Shown here: piece by piece, positions 25,260 to 34,823 of the stretch
How positions within the stretch are numbered: position 1 is the stretch's first letter
Layout of the letters: each line of letters begins with the position of its first letter
Assembly (NCBI RefSeq): GCF_001306415.1
Contig: NZ_LDJX01000003.1
Coordinates: 310,001 to 374,000, forward strand
DNA from: Croceitalea dokdonensis DOKDO 023
GTDB taxonomy: Bacteria; Bacteroidota; Bacteroidia; Flavobacteriales; Flavobacteriaceae
Length of the DNA stretch: 64,000 nt
Direction of reading: 5' to 3'
The notes under the pieces: model-generated
The model's input: the letters and a program-made list of their open reading frames with translations, nothing else
Database searches by the model: none
What the model was told of the DNA's origin: nothing
Made by a program: the position numbers and the translations under genes

Positions 25260-27347
25260 ATGACGATACCCACGGCAAAGGCCTTACTACCGCTTTTAAA
25301 AACCCATTTTGGGTACGATAGTTTTAAACCCAACCAATTAGCGATTATAGAGGATGTTTTAGCCAAAAAAGACGTGCTTGCCATTATGCCCACAGGCGGC
25401 GGTAAATCGCTCTGTTTTCAATTATCTGCCATGGCTTTTCAAGGCACGGCCATTGTGGTATCCCCGTTGATTGCCTTGATGAAGGACCAGGTAGATATGC
25501 TACAGGCCAACGGTATTGCCGCGGCTTATTACAATAGCTCACAGTCTACGGACACCCAAGCTGCCATTTTTGAGCAACTTAAGAACGGGGAGCTAAAGCT
25601 GTTTTATGTGGCACCGGAAAGCATTAAGCTGGTATCAGCTGTATTGGAGACCATTGACATTAGCCTTTTTGCCATTGATGAGGCGCACTGTATCTCCTCA
25701 TGGGGACATGATTTTAGGCCCGCCTATACCCAGCTGGGCAGTTTAAAGGACACCTACCCCAACGTCCCCATTATAGCCCTTACCGCAACAGCAGATAAGA
25801 CTACCCAGGATGATATCGTAGATCAGTTGCATATTCCCGCTGCGGAGCGGCATTTGGCATCGTTTGATAGACCCAATATTTATTTGGAGGTTAAACCGGC
25901 CCAGGACCGGATGAAACATATCTTGAATTTCTTGGCAGACCATCCTGCCGAAAGCGGTATTGTGTACTGTTTGAGCCGTAAAAGTACCGAAGCCATTGCG
26001 GGTAAATTGATAGCTGCTGGTTATAAGGCCAAAGCCTACCACGCGGGCCTTCCTCCCGACGAGCGCAGCGGCGTACAAGAAGATTTTATAACGGATAGGG
26101 TACCCATTATTGTAGCCACAATTGCCTTTGGAATGGGCATAGATAAAAGTAACGTTCGTTGGGTAATCCATTACAACCTTCCTAAAAATATAGAAGGCTA
26201 CTACCAAGAAATTGGCCGTGGTGGCCGGGACGGTCTACCTGCCCACGCCCTATTGTTTTATAGTTTTGGTGATGTGGCCCAATTGCGAAAATTTATTGCG
26301 CAGAGTGAAAATGCCATGGTAGAATACGCCAAGTTGGAACGTATGCAGCAGTTTGCGGAAGCGCTCAGTTGTCGCAGGATTGCGCTGTTGAATTATTTTG
26401 GCGAACATTTAACGGATGCTTGTGGCCATTGCGATAGGTGCCAAAAGCCCCCCGCCTATTTTAATGGTACGGTTTTGGCCCAGAAAATTTGTTCCGCAGT
26501 GGCGCGCCTAAGGCAAAAAGAAGCCATGGGAATGGTCATAGACGTGCTTCGTGGGGCACAGAACGCACAGGTGTACGCAAAGGGGTATCAACATATTAAG
26601 ACCTTTGGGGCTGTAACCGATGTCTCTTGGTCAGATTTGCAGCAATATATGGTCCAGTTGCTTAACCAAGGCGTATTGTATGTTGATTTTAAAGAGGGTT
26701 CAAGGATTGGGCTGACACCCCTGGCCAATAAGGTGCTGTATTCCAACCAGTCCATACAACTTGCCCTATTGGGAAAAGAGCATGTCAAAACCAAGACCGT
26801 CAAAACGGCAAAGGTCAAAAGTTCTGCATTATTTGAGAAGTTACGGGCATTGCGCCACCAAATTGCCATTGCGGAAGGCGTTCCGGCCTATGTTATTTTT
26901 GGTGATGTCAGCCTTAAGGATATGGAAGCAAAAATGCCCCAGAACCACAAAGAGTTTTTGGAGATCAGTGGGGTAGGGCAGGCTAAATTGGAAAAGTATG
27001 CAGAGGCTTTTCTAAAGGAGATAAAAAAACATACTGTTGCTGGCAAGGCAAAAGTTACAACCCACCTAAAAACGTACCAATTGTTTAAGGAAGGATTGTC
27101 TATTACTGATATTGCAGTGCAGCGTGGTTTGGCCGAGAACACAGTTTACGGGCATTTAATGAAAGCGGAAGCAGAGGGCAAAGCCGTTGATTTAAACCAG
27201 TTTGTAACGGCCAAAGAACTAGATTTGCTGGCTGATGCAAAAGAAGACCTACCCCATGCAGAGGGGCTAAAAGCCTATTTTAAATATTTTGAGGAACAAA
27301 TGCCCTATTGGAAAATTAAAATAGGCTTGTATCTATTGGACGTTTAG
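25260..27347 (+). CDS. recQ: ATP-dependent DNA helicase RecQ
   Basis: 695 residues. The helicase core (about 15-340) shows motif I ([12 protein letters not shown]), DEAH in motif II ([16 protein letters not shown]) and motif VI ([12 protein letters not shown]). The RQC region has the four zinc cysteines in LSCRR...DACGHCDRC. An HRDC domain (about 520-590; [12 protein letters not shown]...[13 protein letters not shown]) is followed by a C-terminal helix-turn-helix domain (about 605-650; [21 protein letters not shown]). This is the long RecQ form common in Bacteroidota. It unwinds recombination and repair intermediates in 3'-5' direction. It sits next to a tail-less ssb. Confidence 0.95.
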   Translation: MTIPTAKALLPLLKTHFGYDSFKPNQLAIIEDVLAKKDVLAIMPTGGGKSLCFQLSAMAFQGTAIVVSPLIALMKDQVDMLQANGIAAAYYNSSQSTDTQAAIFEQLKNGELKLFYVAPESIKLVSAVLETIDISLFAIDEAHCISSWGHDFRPAYTQLGSLKDTYPNVPIIALTATADKTTQDDIVDQLHIPAAERHLASFDRPNIYLEVKPAQDRMKHILNFLADHPAESGIVYCLSRKSTEAIAGKLIAAGYKAKAYHAGLPPDERSGVQEDFITDRVPIIVATIAFGMGIDKSNVRWVIHYNLPKNIEGYYQEIGRGGRDGLPAHALLFYSFGDVAQLRKFIAQSENAMVEYAKLERMQQFAEALSCRRIALLNYFGEHLTDACGHCDRCQKPPAYFNGTVLAQKICSAVARLRQKEAMGMVIDVLRGAQNAQVYAKGYQHIKTFGAVTDVSWSDLQQYMVQLLNQGVLYVDFKEGSRIGLTPLANKVLYSNQSIQLALLGKEHVKTKTVKTAKVKSSALFEKLRALRHQIAIAEGVPAYVIFGDVSLKDMEAKMPQNHKEFLEISGVGQAKLEKYAEAFLKEIKKHTVAGKAKVTTHLKTYQLFKEGLSITDIAVQRGLAENTVYGHLMKAEAEGKAVDLNQFVTAKELDLLADAKEDLPHAEGLKAYFKYFEEQMPYWKIKIGLYLLDV

Positions 27348-27537
27348 CTTTTTAAATATCATCTAGGTAGTGCTATACCACCTAGTCTACCGCTCCTAAA
27401 ACCAAATGCCCGCCTATTACCGAAGGAATTGGCTAGGAGGACTATTTTTTGATGTGCACTGATAAATCCACAGTATATTAAGGATGCTAGTGTTACGCGA
27501 GCAAACCAAATAGCGTTTTAATTACGTAAGTAAAAAC

Positions 27538-27939
27538 ATGAAGGTAAAAATGTTCAACATATTGTGGGTGGTTTTTCTAGTTCCGGCTTTAGGGTTTGGG
27601 CAAGGCAATCATCAACCTTCCTTGTCCTTCTACCAGCAATTGGCAAAAAAAGATGCCAGCTATGAACAAGGGTTAAACTTGCCCTCTAGTGTGGATGATG
27701 ACGATTTTTGGAAAGACCAACAAATTTTTGAGGAGCAGCTATTGGCCAAAAACCCGGAGGGGTATCGCACTTACATCAACAAAAAGGCCGAACTGTATCG
27801 TATTCACGAACTTTCATGTGATGAATCGTGTAGGCATGGGGAGCGGTTTGTATTGAAATCCCAATTTTATAAAGAACATGCCGCTACCGCTCAGTATGCT
27901 TCATTACCACAAACAAAAAAGCCCCAGATTAAAAACTGA
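27538..27939 (+). CDS. Small secreted hypothetical protein
   Basis: 133 residues with a signal peptide (1-21, ending G-F-G-Q). The mature protein is helical and contains one C-x-x-x-C pair (ELSCDESCRHGE), which might bind metal or form a disulfide. No domain recognised. Its stop codon lies inside a strong bidirectional terminator, so it is probably a stand-alone gene. It follows recQ by 190 bases without an evident promoter motif. Confidence 0.7.
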   Translation: MKVKMFNILWVVFLVPALGFGQGNHQPSLSFYQQLAKKDASYEQGLNLPSSVDDDDFWKDQQIFEEQLLAKNPEGYRTYINKKAELYRIHELSCDESCRHGERFVLKSQFYKEHAATAQYASLPQTKKPQIKN

Positions 27940-27948
27940 GGCTTTTTT
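27915..27948. terminator. Bidirectional terminator
   Basis: A stem of about 12 bp with one mismatch (AAAAAAGCCCCAG paired with CTGAGGCTTTTTT) and an eight-base A-rich loop, with T runs on both strands. It serves the secreted protein at 27538 (whose stop lies within the stem region) and the convergent small basic protein. Confidence 0.8.
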
Positions 27949-28110
27949 CTATGCGACTTTCTTTGCCAAATCGTAGCAAGGACAGCGTTTGCAGCGCTTG
28001 GACTCACTTTTCTTGTATTTTTTACAGCAGTTGGTCTTACAACCTTTTGGGGCCAACGTTTTGAGTTTACCCTTTTTATGGTTGTTCGATTTCTTTTGCT
28101 TTTTGCCCAT
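27949..28110 (-). CDS. Small lysine- and cysteine-rich basic protein
   Basis: 53 residues from the ATG at 28110; an ATG 21 bases upstream would add MFHSNLR. The chain is about one third Lys, with six cysteines in the patterns C-K-T-N-C-C and C-K-R-C-P-C, suggesting metal binding. It is small, has a strong net positive charge and may bind nucleic acid. I do not recognise the family. A terminator directly follows its stop. Confidence 0.6.
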   Translation of the reverse strand: MGKKQKKSNNHKKGKLKTLAPKGCKTNCCKKYKKSESKRCKRCPCYDLAKKVA

Positions 28111-28176
28111 CCTTAAATTAGAATGAAACAAAAATATATTATTTTAAATTAATCTAAATAAAGGCAATTGTTAAAA

Positions 28177-28698
28177 TTACTCTTCCATGGTTTCGGAAGC
28201 GGCACTTTCCACCGTAAGTTGTTGAATGTCGCGATCAAACAAATACAATCCGCCCTTATCGTCACCAATGAGATTGATTTTGTCCAGCACTGTTCTTGCC
28301 AATGCTTCTTCTTCCAGTTGTTCTGCAACGTACCATTGCAAAAAGTTATGGGTGGCGTAGTCTTTCTCTTCTAGGGTAACGTGAACCAGTTCATTGATGC
28401 TTTGGGACACAAAGACCTCATGGTCATAAAGGGCTTTAAGCATTTTTGGAAGGCTGCCAAACTCAATTGGAGGCGCTTTTAAGTCAGAAACGATGGCGTG
28501 GCCGCCACGTTCATTTACGTATTTCACCAGTTTTAACATGTGCATCCGTTCTTCATGGGAATGTCCGTACATGAAGCCTGCGACACCTTCAAGTCCTTTT
28601 ACCTCTGCCCAGCAGGCCATGGATAGGTACACTTGTGAGGATTCTGCTTCTATGCGTATTTGCGCATTGAGCGCTTTCTCTAGTTTTTTTGATAACAT
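28177..28698 (-). CDS. ftnA: Ferritin
   Basis: 173 residues. The four-helix ferritin-like fold stores iron as a mineral inside a 24-mer. Ferroxidase-type ligands are visible: E17 (IEAESSQVYLSM), E49-E50 and H53 (HEERMHMLKL), E93 (YDHEVFVSQSI) and Q126-E129 (VAEQLEEEA). No haem-binding methionine at the bacterioferritin position was identified, so a non-haem ferritin is favoured. The protein works in the cytoplasm. Its presence near an iron-import operon (10 kb away) is suggestive only. Confidence 0.93.
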   Translation of the reverse strand: MLSKKLEKALNAQIRIEAESSQVYLSMACWAEVKGLEGVAGFMYGHSHEERMHMLKLVKYVNERGGHAIVSDLKAPPIEFGSLPKMLKALYDHEVFVSQSINELVHVTLEEKDYATHNFLQWYVAEQLEEEALARTVLDKINLIGDDKGGLYLFDRDIQQLTVESAASETMEE

Positions 28699-29025
28699 CT
28701 GTGCTAATTTTTAGGTAAAGTTACGAAAACAAAGGGCCTAAAGTATTAGCGTTTTGTTAAGTGCACGAATTTGGAAATAGATTAAATAAGCACACATTAA
28801 AATCTACATTACCATGGAAAGCACCATAAACAAAGGTTTATAACCCGTTGTGCATTTTCGATGCTTTTTAGATTTAAAACCGTCAGTTCGAGTTTTTTCT
28901 GGAAGCAAAAGTATCGAGAACAAGGTTTCATTGCTAAAACTCTCATCCTCAATACTATTTTCCGGTACTTGGTATCAAAAAATCACTCGAATTGACGAAT
29001 TTTCACCAAAATGCACAATGGGTGT
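28699..29025. other. Gene-free region upstream of ferritin, holding a palindromic repeat
   Basis: 327 bases lie between the divergent-looking ferritin start and the stop of the next gene. The ferritin promoter is expected in the first 100 bases (a TAACTTTA word lies 21-28 bases before the ATG). The second half contains the 116-bp inverted repeat at 28881-28996. No gene was seen. Confidence 0.5.
28881..28996. repeat. 116-bp bipartite inverted repeat (GTCAGTTCGAGT family)
   Basis: Outer arms GTCAGTTCGAGT and, in reverse complement, GTCAATTCGAGT; inner arms GTATCGAGAAC and, in reverse complement, GTATTGAGGAT. The same two words, in the same order and about the same spacing, recur inside metG (41179-41221). 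This looks like a dispersed flavobacterial palindromic element. Confidence 0.7.
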
Positions 29026-31362
29026 TTATAGTCTAATGGTCTTGATTTCCGATACCAATTGATTTCCATTGACCACCCCTTCTATGAACATCTGGGCTTG
29101 GTCCAGTCCTAAATTTGGGATTTTAAAGGAAACATTGCCCTGCCCATCCGCGCTCAAGTTGGGGTGCCAATCTATGGCGCCAAATGCTTTATAAACAGCA
29201 TCACTATAGTTGTTGTATTTTGGGTTATAGAAGCGTTTTGGCCTTGAAAAGGCCAAAGGTACCTGTACTTCATTGTAAGGGTTTTGTTTGCTGAAATTAA
29301 CCCGGGCAAGACTAGGGTCGGTATAGACACGTATTTCACCACTGGGATGCAAGGCTCCTGTTCTTCTTCCAAATCTATTGATTTCAATATAATCCACCTC
29401 GTCCATACGCCACATGTCAAGGTTGTCAAAATCGTTGAGTATCATGTCGTTGACATAAAGTAGTGGTATGGTACCGTCTGTGGCAGAGGTAATTGGTCCC
29501 TGTTGAAAACCTCCTCCAAAACCAAAACCTATACGGCGTAAATAATCATCTAAAAACAAATTTCGCCTAAAGTCATTTTCACCGAAAATAAATACCTGAC
29601 CAGAAGAACGGTCCCTTATTTTTTTTAAGCGCTCCATTCTTCTATTTGCGGTGACATTAACTTCCTCTAACGTGATGATTTCCTGAAATCCCTGAAACCC
29701 CGACAATAGGCTTTGGGCTTGGAGCACCGTATACATGTTTTTAAGCCCGTTGTAGGTGTCGTTCTGCCAGTTTGCCTTTGGGATTGCATTTGGCTTAAAT
29801 CGTAAATAAACGGCTGCTGCTTTTGCCAAGCTCTGCCCACCGATATCCGATACCCTGATTACCTCATCCTCGTACGGGAATAGCAAATCCCCTATAAACG
29901 TATTGGATTCTTCGTCTACAGAAAATATTTTGAAATCGTTGTTTTCCAAAGGATGCAAGAATAGTTCCTTTGAAATTTTTTGATTGTCTTGGCCAATGAC
30001 CGAAAGCCCTTTTTCAAAATCGAACAAATATTCTGGTTTTTTGTTTTCTATGCTGAACCAATCATAGCTGCTCCAACCTTGGGTGAGCAGCAAATTGTCA
30101 AATTGGAACTTCTTTTTGTTGTCTGGATCGGTAAAATAGTAACTAGCGTCCTGGACGTTGCCCCTAACATACGGAATAACATGAAGGTAAGATGCAACGG
30201 TATGGGGACTTCCGTAAGCCAGGGATTCGTTGGGAAGCACGGAAATGCTCAACCGGGATAATTTTTCCAGATTTATATCATCCATGGCAAGTGTTATCTC
30301 TATGGAATCTAAATCTTTTTTGACTGCAGGGGCTTTTATTTTGGTAAAGGAATAATCCTTGAGTGCATCAAAATTAAAATATAGGCGTTCTAATAGCGGA
30401 TTGCCCTTATTGTCAAAGAGCGTGAAAATATTGATGCCTTTATGCAGGTTTTCCTTCTCAATTAAGATGATCTGTTTAGGGTTGGATGCAAAGTCAACCT
30501 CAATAACATTAATGTTTAGGCCATTGTGAATGGCAAGGTCAAACGTTTCATCTTGGAATCCAGATTTGTTGAATACAATACCTACCGTTTTTTCCAGTTC
30601 TGTGACTTGCAGGTTGATTCCCTTAGACCTAAAAGGGCCAAGTTCAAAACGGTGGGTTTGGTCATCTACATCTACAAACGCCATATATTCCGTGTTTGGC
30701 CTTGGTGTCATCAAGAAACGCCCTATGCCAAAATTATCTACCTTAAAGTCAGCGATTATTCTATCGTTTTTATCCTTAATCAAGCCTTTAGCATTAGAAA
30801 CCCCATAGCCGTTACTGTCTCTTATAATCACTCCAAAAGTATTTTCCACGCCGGCAAGGGCATGGCCGCCTTCCGGTAAAAATTGGGCATCTATACCCTT
30901 ATCCTTGTCTACCATGTGATTGGCTAAGGGTGTATTGGTGTCAATTAGGTGGATTTGCTGACTGTAATGGTTTTTTTCAGAAAAGTTCCTCATCCAATTG
31001 GTAAAGGCCTCGATTCTATAGTCACCTACTTTAAGGGTTTTGTCCAATGTAAAAGTTCCATGGCCAAATCCGTTTTCCATTAAGACCAATTTCTTTTTTA
31101 CCACACTGTCTTTGGCGTTTAAAAGCACCACGTACAGGTTTTTGGTCTGTAATGATAATTCGTTGGTGCCTTTTTCAAATACATAGGCTTGGAAACCTAT
31201 TTCTTCACCTTTTAAAAAAACAGTTTTATTTAAATGTAGCGTAACCACCTCCCTTGGCATTGCCGTATACGATTCGAAGTTGTCAATAAAACTCTTGTCC
31301 TGACCTAAAATGGCAGAAGTAAAGAGCAACATAATGCAGCTGATTTGAAGTGACTTGCCCAT
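29026..31362 (-). CDS. Large secreted protein: MG2-like N-domain and TonB-plug-like C-domain (paralogue 1)
   Basis: 778 residues with a signal peptide (1-20). The N-terminal 130 residues carry a macroglobulin MG2-like pattern (PREVVTLHLNKTVF, GEEIGFQAYVFE) with FGHGTFTLDKTLKVGDYRIEAFT. Beta-rich domains follow, and residues about 585-700 read like the plug of a TonB receptor (VNVTANRR, PLLYVNDMILND, EVDYIEINRFG, GEIRVYTDPS) without any barrel after it. Related proteins occur widely in Bacteroidota with no known role; a surface or periplasmic ligand-capture function is inferred. It is a tandem paralogue of the next gene, and the two share an identical 3' tract. Confidence 0.78.
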   Translation of the reverse strand: MGKSLQISCIMLLFTSAILGQDKSFIDNFESYTAMPREVVTLHLNKTVFLKGEEIGFQAYVFEKGTNELSLQTKNLYVVLLNAKDSVVKKKLVLMENGFGHGTFTLDKTLKVGDYRIEAFTNWMRNFSEKNHYSQQIHLIDTNTPLANHMVDKDKGIDAQFLPEGGHALAGVENTFGVIIRDSNGYGVSNAKGLIKDKNDRIIADFKVDNFGIGRFLMTPRPNTEYMAFVDVDDQTHRFELGPFRSKGINLQVTELEKTVGIVFNKSGFQDETFDLAIHNGLNINVIEVDFASNPKQIILIEKENLHKGINIFTLFDNKGNPLLERLYFNFDALKDYSFTKIKAPAVKKDLDSIEITLAMDDINLEKLSRLSISVLPNESLAYGSPHTVASYLHVIPYVRGNVQDASYYFTDPDNKKKFQFDNLLLTQGWSSYDWFSIENKKPEYLFDFEKGLSVIGQDNQKISKELFLHPLENNDFKIFSVDEESNTFIGDLLFPYEDEVIRVSDIGGQSLAKAAAVYLRFKPNAIPKANWQNDTYNGLKNMYTVLQAQSLLSGFQGFQEIITLEEVNVTANRRMERLKKIRDRSSGQVFIFGENDFRRNLFLDDYLRRIGFGFGGGFQQGPITSATDGTIPLLYVNDMILNDFDNLDMWRMDEVDYIEINRFGRRTGALHPSGEIRVYTDPSLARVNFSKQNPYNEVQVPLAFSRPKRFYNPKYNNYSDAVYKAFGAIDWHPNLSADGQGNVSFKIPNLGLDQAQMFIEGVVNGNQLVSEIKTIRL
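29051..29150. repeat. 100-bp identical tract, copy A
   Basis: These 100 bases near the 3' end of paralogue 1 are identical to 31507-31606 in paralogue 2, and a second perfect run of 21 bases follows after one mismatch. The rest of the two genes is clearly diverged at the protein level. Confidence 0.9.
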
Positions 31363-31481
31363 ATTGTTTCGATTTTAATTGTTATAGTTCTTTTGTGAAT
31401 TCACTTTTGTATTTAGCTGAATCATTTTCTTATTTGCCTCGGCAGCCTTCCGTACTCTACCGGGGGATAAAAATGTTTCTT

Positions 31482-33830
31482 TTAAAAATCTACAATTTTC
31501 ATTTCAGATACCAATTGATTTCCATTGACCACCCCTTCTATGAACATCTGGGCTTGGTCCAGTCCTAAATTTGGGATTTTAAAGGAAACATTGCCCTGCC
31601 CATCCGTGCTCAAGTTGGGGTGCCAATCAATGGCGCCCAAACTTTTAAACACGGCGTCTTGGTAGCTATTAAATTTGGGTGTGTAGAACCGTTTTGGCCT
31701 GGAAAACGCCAAAGGAATAGCTACCTCATTGAACATTGGTGCTTTTTTTGAGGTTTTATAAGCAAGTTGTGGGTCGGTAAAAATTTTAATGATACCACCA
31801 CCTCCCAGAATACCGCCGCCTAAGCCAGAACGATTAATTTCGATGTAATCAATAACATCCATACGCCACCTAGCCAAAACATTGTAGCTAGACAGTAGAA
31901 TGTTGTCTAAATAAATGAGCGGTTGGTTATTGTTGGGGGAGTTAGGATTGATGGTTGCAATGTTGAACCGTCCGTCTGCCTCTGAAACATAAAAGCCAAA
32001 TTGACTCAGGTAATCCCCTAAAAACATCCTGCGCCTATAATCATCTTCTTCAAAGGCAATAACTTGGCCCATAGACTTGTCCTTAAGTCTTTTAACGCGT
32101 TCTTTCCGTGGATTCTTTTGAACCATCACCTCATCCAACTCCGTAATTTTTTCAAACCCTTTAAATCCTTCGTAAATATCAGTGGCATTGGTGACTAGAA
32201 ATTGATTGTTAATCTTACCGTTCGTCTTTCCATTAAACCTTAAAATGGGTATACTACTGGGTTTGAACCTTGCATATAATGGGACGCTCTTGGCCACTGC
32301 TTCCCCCCTTACTTCAGAAAATCGTAATAGCTCGTCTTGGTAGGGGTATAGCTGGTCTTGGGTAAATTCAGGTTCCTTTGCGGATACGGAGAAAGACTCA
32401 AAACTGTTGTTTTCCAATGGAGACAATAAGATTTCTGTATCCTCTTTTTTGTTTACTTGCCCTATTAGGGTAATGCCTTTTTCAAAATCAAAAAGATATT
32501 GGGGCGGTTTTGTGGTAATGGTATGCCAATCATAGCTGCTCCAGCCTTGGGTGATTAGCAAATTGTCTAATTGGAACTGTTTTTTTCTTGTAGTTTCCGT
32601 GAAGTAATATGGTGCGTCTTGCACATGGCCCCTCAAATAAGGATTTAGATGTAATTGCGATAGTATGTTCTGTGAACTGGCATAAGCTAACGTTTCTTTG
32701 GGTAAAACGGAAACGCTAAGCCTGGTAAGGGCGCTGGTCGTTAGCTTGCCCAAATGCAACTTTACTTGAATGGAGTCATTGGCATGGGTGATGCTGTAAT
32801 CGTTACCAAGGCGGAATCGTTCCACGTCTTGGAAGTTAAAATAGAGCCTTTCCAGTAGAGGATTACCATTCTTGTCAAAAACGGTGATGATATTTAAGCC
32901 ATCAAATAAATCCTCTTTCTTTAAGACCTTGATTTGTTTTGGATTGGAAGAGAAATCAATATCTATCATTTTAATGTCAAGACCGTTGTGAAGGGCCATC
33001 TGATATTTTTTTTGTTTGCTGCCTACTGAATTCAACACAATGCCAACTTCGTTTTTTAAATCCGTTAGTTGTAGGTTGATACCTGCTTTGTTAATGGTGC
33101 CTATACTTCGTTTAAATCGTTGTTCACCAATTTCAAATTCAGCGTAATAATTAACATTGTGCTTTGGAATAAGGATAAATCTCCCGATGCCAAATTGATC
33201 AAGCTCAAAACTACTGGCTTGGTGTCCCTCATCTGTAGTAATGATTCCCTTAAGGTTTTTTACCCCTAGGCCATTTTGATCCTTTATAATGACCCCAAAG
33301 GTATTGTCCACCCCAGCCAAAGCGTGTCCGCCTTCGGGTAAAAATTGCGCATCAACCTTAACACCCTTTGATTTTTCGACTATTTCTGGCTTATTAACAT
33401 CAACAACCACGATTTCTTGGCTGTAACCATTGTTTTCTGAGAAATTGCGCATCCAATTGGTAAAGGCCTTAAACTTGTACTTACCCTGTACCATAGAACT
33501 GTCCACTGCAAAGCTACCATGCCCAAATCCGTCATTGATCAAAACCATTTTTTGTTTTACTACCTGGTTCTCTTCATTTACTAGCATGCAGTAAAGGTTG
33601 CGGGTCTCTTGGGAGAGTAATTTTGTTCCTTTTTCAAAGACATAGGCCTGAAAACCTATTTCTTCTTCTTTAAAAAATATGGTTTTGTTTAGATGGACAG
33701 AGACCACCTCCCTAGGTAATTCCGTATACGTCCCAAATGCTTCTATGATAGCATCATTTTGCGCAAATACTGGGATATTAACGAAATAGAATAAAGCGAG
33801 TATTGAAATAAAACCCTTTTTCATATCCAT
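31482..33830 (-). CDS. Large secreted protein: MG2-like N-domain and TonB-plug-like C-domain (paralogue 2)
   Basis: 782 residues and the upstream tandem copy of the previous gene. It has a signal peptide (1-23), the same PREVVSVHLNKT and EEIGFQAYVFEKGTK start, the same FLPEGGHALAGVDNTFGVI block, a plug-like segment (MVQKNPRKERVKRLKDKS, PLIYLDNILLSSYN, DVIDYIEINRSG, IIKIFTDPQ), and a C-terminal domain ending GVVNGNQLVSEM. Overall the copies look roughly 55-60 percent identical by eye but are identical in DNA near the end. About 120 bases separate the two genes, so they may form one transcript. The family has no established function. Confidence 0.78.
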   Translation of the reverse strand: MDMKKGFISILALFYFVNIPVFAQNDAIIEAFGTYTELPREVVSVHLNKTIFFKEEEIGFQAYVFEKGTKLLSQETRNLYCMLVNEENQVVKQKMVLINDGFGHGSFAVDSSMVQGKYKFKAFTNWMRNFSENNGYSQEIVVVDVNKPEIVEKSKGVKVDAQFLPEGGHALAGVDNTFGVIIKDQNGLGVKNLKGIITTDEGHQASSFELDQFGIGRFILIPKHNVNYYAEFEIGEQRFKRSIGTINKAGINLQLTDLKNEVGIVLNSVGSKQKKYQMALHNGLDIKMIDIDFSSNPKQIKVLKKEDLFDGLNIITVFDKNGNPLLERLYFNFQDVERFRLGNDYSITHANDSIQVKLHLGKLTTSALTRLSVSVLPKETLAYASSQNILSQLHLNPYLRGHVQDAPYYFTETTRKKQFQLDNLLITQGWSSYDWHTITTKPPQYLFDFEKGITLIGQVNKKEDTEILLSPLENNSFESFSVSAKEPEFTQDQLYPYQDELLRFSEVRGEAVAKSVPLYARFKPSSIPILRFNGKTNGKINNQFLVTNATDIYEGFKGFEKITELDEVMVQKNPRKERVKRLKDKSMGQVIAFEEDDYRRRMFLGDYLSQFGFYVSEADGRFNIATINPNSPNNNQPLIYLDNILLSSYNVLARWRMDVIDYIEINRSGLGGGILGGGGIIKIFTDPQLAYKTSKKAPMFNEVAIPLAFSRPKRFYTPKFNSYQDAVFKSLGAIDWHPNLSTDGQGNVSFKIPNLGLDQAQMFIEGVVNGNQLVSEMKIVDF
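31507..31606. repeat. 100-bp identical tract, copy B
   Basis: Identical to 29051-29150. It encodes the C-terminal domain (DGQGNVSFKIPNLGLDQAQM and what follows) on the minus strand, about 50 bases before the stop. Confidence 0.9.
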
Positions 33831-33896
33831 GGAATTTTTGTAAGAATTTACAATAAAACGGGATATTGTGCAATTGCTTTAACATCTGTTTGTGAA

Positions 33897-34799
33897 TCAA
33901 AAGAATATTTCTTGGGCCAACCTAAAGGTGTTGGCATGCGCCTCTACAATAGTCTTGATATCAGGACTATACCCACCGCCCATACTACATTGCACTGGGA
34001 GTTTTGCGTCTTTGCAGCATTGTAGTACAAAACGGTCACGTTGATAGCAGCCCTCCATACTCATTGCAAGCGTTCCCAATTTATCCGTGGACAACACATC
34101 AACCCCACAGAGATAGAAAATAAAATCAGGTTGTACCTTGTTCATCAATCGGGGAAGGGTTTCTTTTAAAATGGTAAGGTAGGTGTTGTCGTTGGTACCT
34201 TTTTCTAAGGGAATGTCCAAATCCGAAGTTTCTTTTTTAAAAGGATAGTTGGCCGCCCCGTGCATGGAAAAGGTAAAAACGGATGGTTCGTTCCTAAAAA
34301 TCTCTGCTGTTCCATTGCCTTGGTGTACATCCAAATCAACAATCAAGATGCTTTTGACCAATTCTTTCTCTAGCAAATAACGCGCGCCAATGGCTTGGTC
34401 ATTGAGCATGCAGAAAGCTTCCCCACGGTCTGTAAAGGCGTGGTGTGTTCCTCCGGCAATATTCATGGCAATACCGTGCTCTAGGGCAAATGTGCAGCCG
34501 CTTACCGTGCCATCTGCTATGATTTGTTCGCGCTCTACCAATGCTTTGGATAAGGGAAACCCTATTTTACGGGCCAAGCTAGGTTTTAGCTGCAGATTTT
34601 TCAGTTCATGAAAATAAGATTCCTTATGCACGGCCAATATGGGTTCTTCACTAGGTATTTGCGGCTCAAAAAAATTATCCACATTACAGGTGCCTTCATA
34701 CAGAAGTTGCTGTGGTAGAAGGTCATATTTTAACATGGGAAACCGATGTCCTGCGGGCAATGGATGCTTGTAAATGGGGTGAAAGGCAATTTTTAGCAT
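33897..34799 (-). CDS. Histone deacetylase family (acetylpolyamine/acetoin-like) hydrolase
   Basis: 300 residues from the ATG at 34799 (MLKIAFHPIY), chosen because family members start just before this strand; an ATG eight codons earlier is possible. HDAC-family zinc motifs are present: G-T-H-H in AGGTHHAF, the D-L-D-V-H-Q-G-N-G-T-A metal site, H in FSMHG, and Y-L-C-G-V-D. Bacterial relatives remove acetyl groups from proteins, polyamines or small molecules. It lies 24 bases downstream of the GH5 gene. The substrate is unknown; an acetylpolyamine deacetylase would fit with the polyamine genes at 1-2 kb, but this is not shown. Confidence 0.87.
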   Translation of the reverse strand: MLKIAFHPIYKHPLPAGHRFPMLKYDLLPQQLLYEGTCNVDNFFEPQIPSEEPILAVHKESYFHELKNLQLKPSLARKIGFPLSKALVEREQIIADGTVSGCTFALEHGIAMNIAGGTHHAFTDRGEAFCMLNDQAIGARYLLEKELVKSILIVDLDVHQGNGTAEIFRNEPSVFTFSMHGAANYPFKKETSDLDIPLEKGTNDNTYLTILKETLPRLMNKVQPDFIFYLCGVDVLSTDKLGTLAMSMEGCYQRDRFVLQCCKDAKLPVQCSMGGGYSPDIKTIVEAHANTFRLAQEIFF

Positions 34800-34823
34800 G
34801 CCAGCCAAGATAGGGGATTTCAC

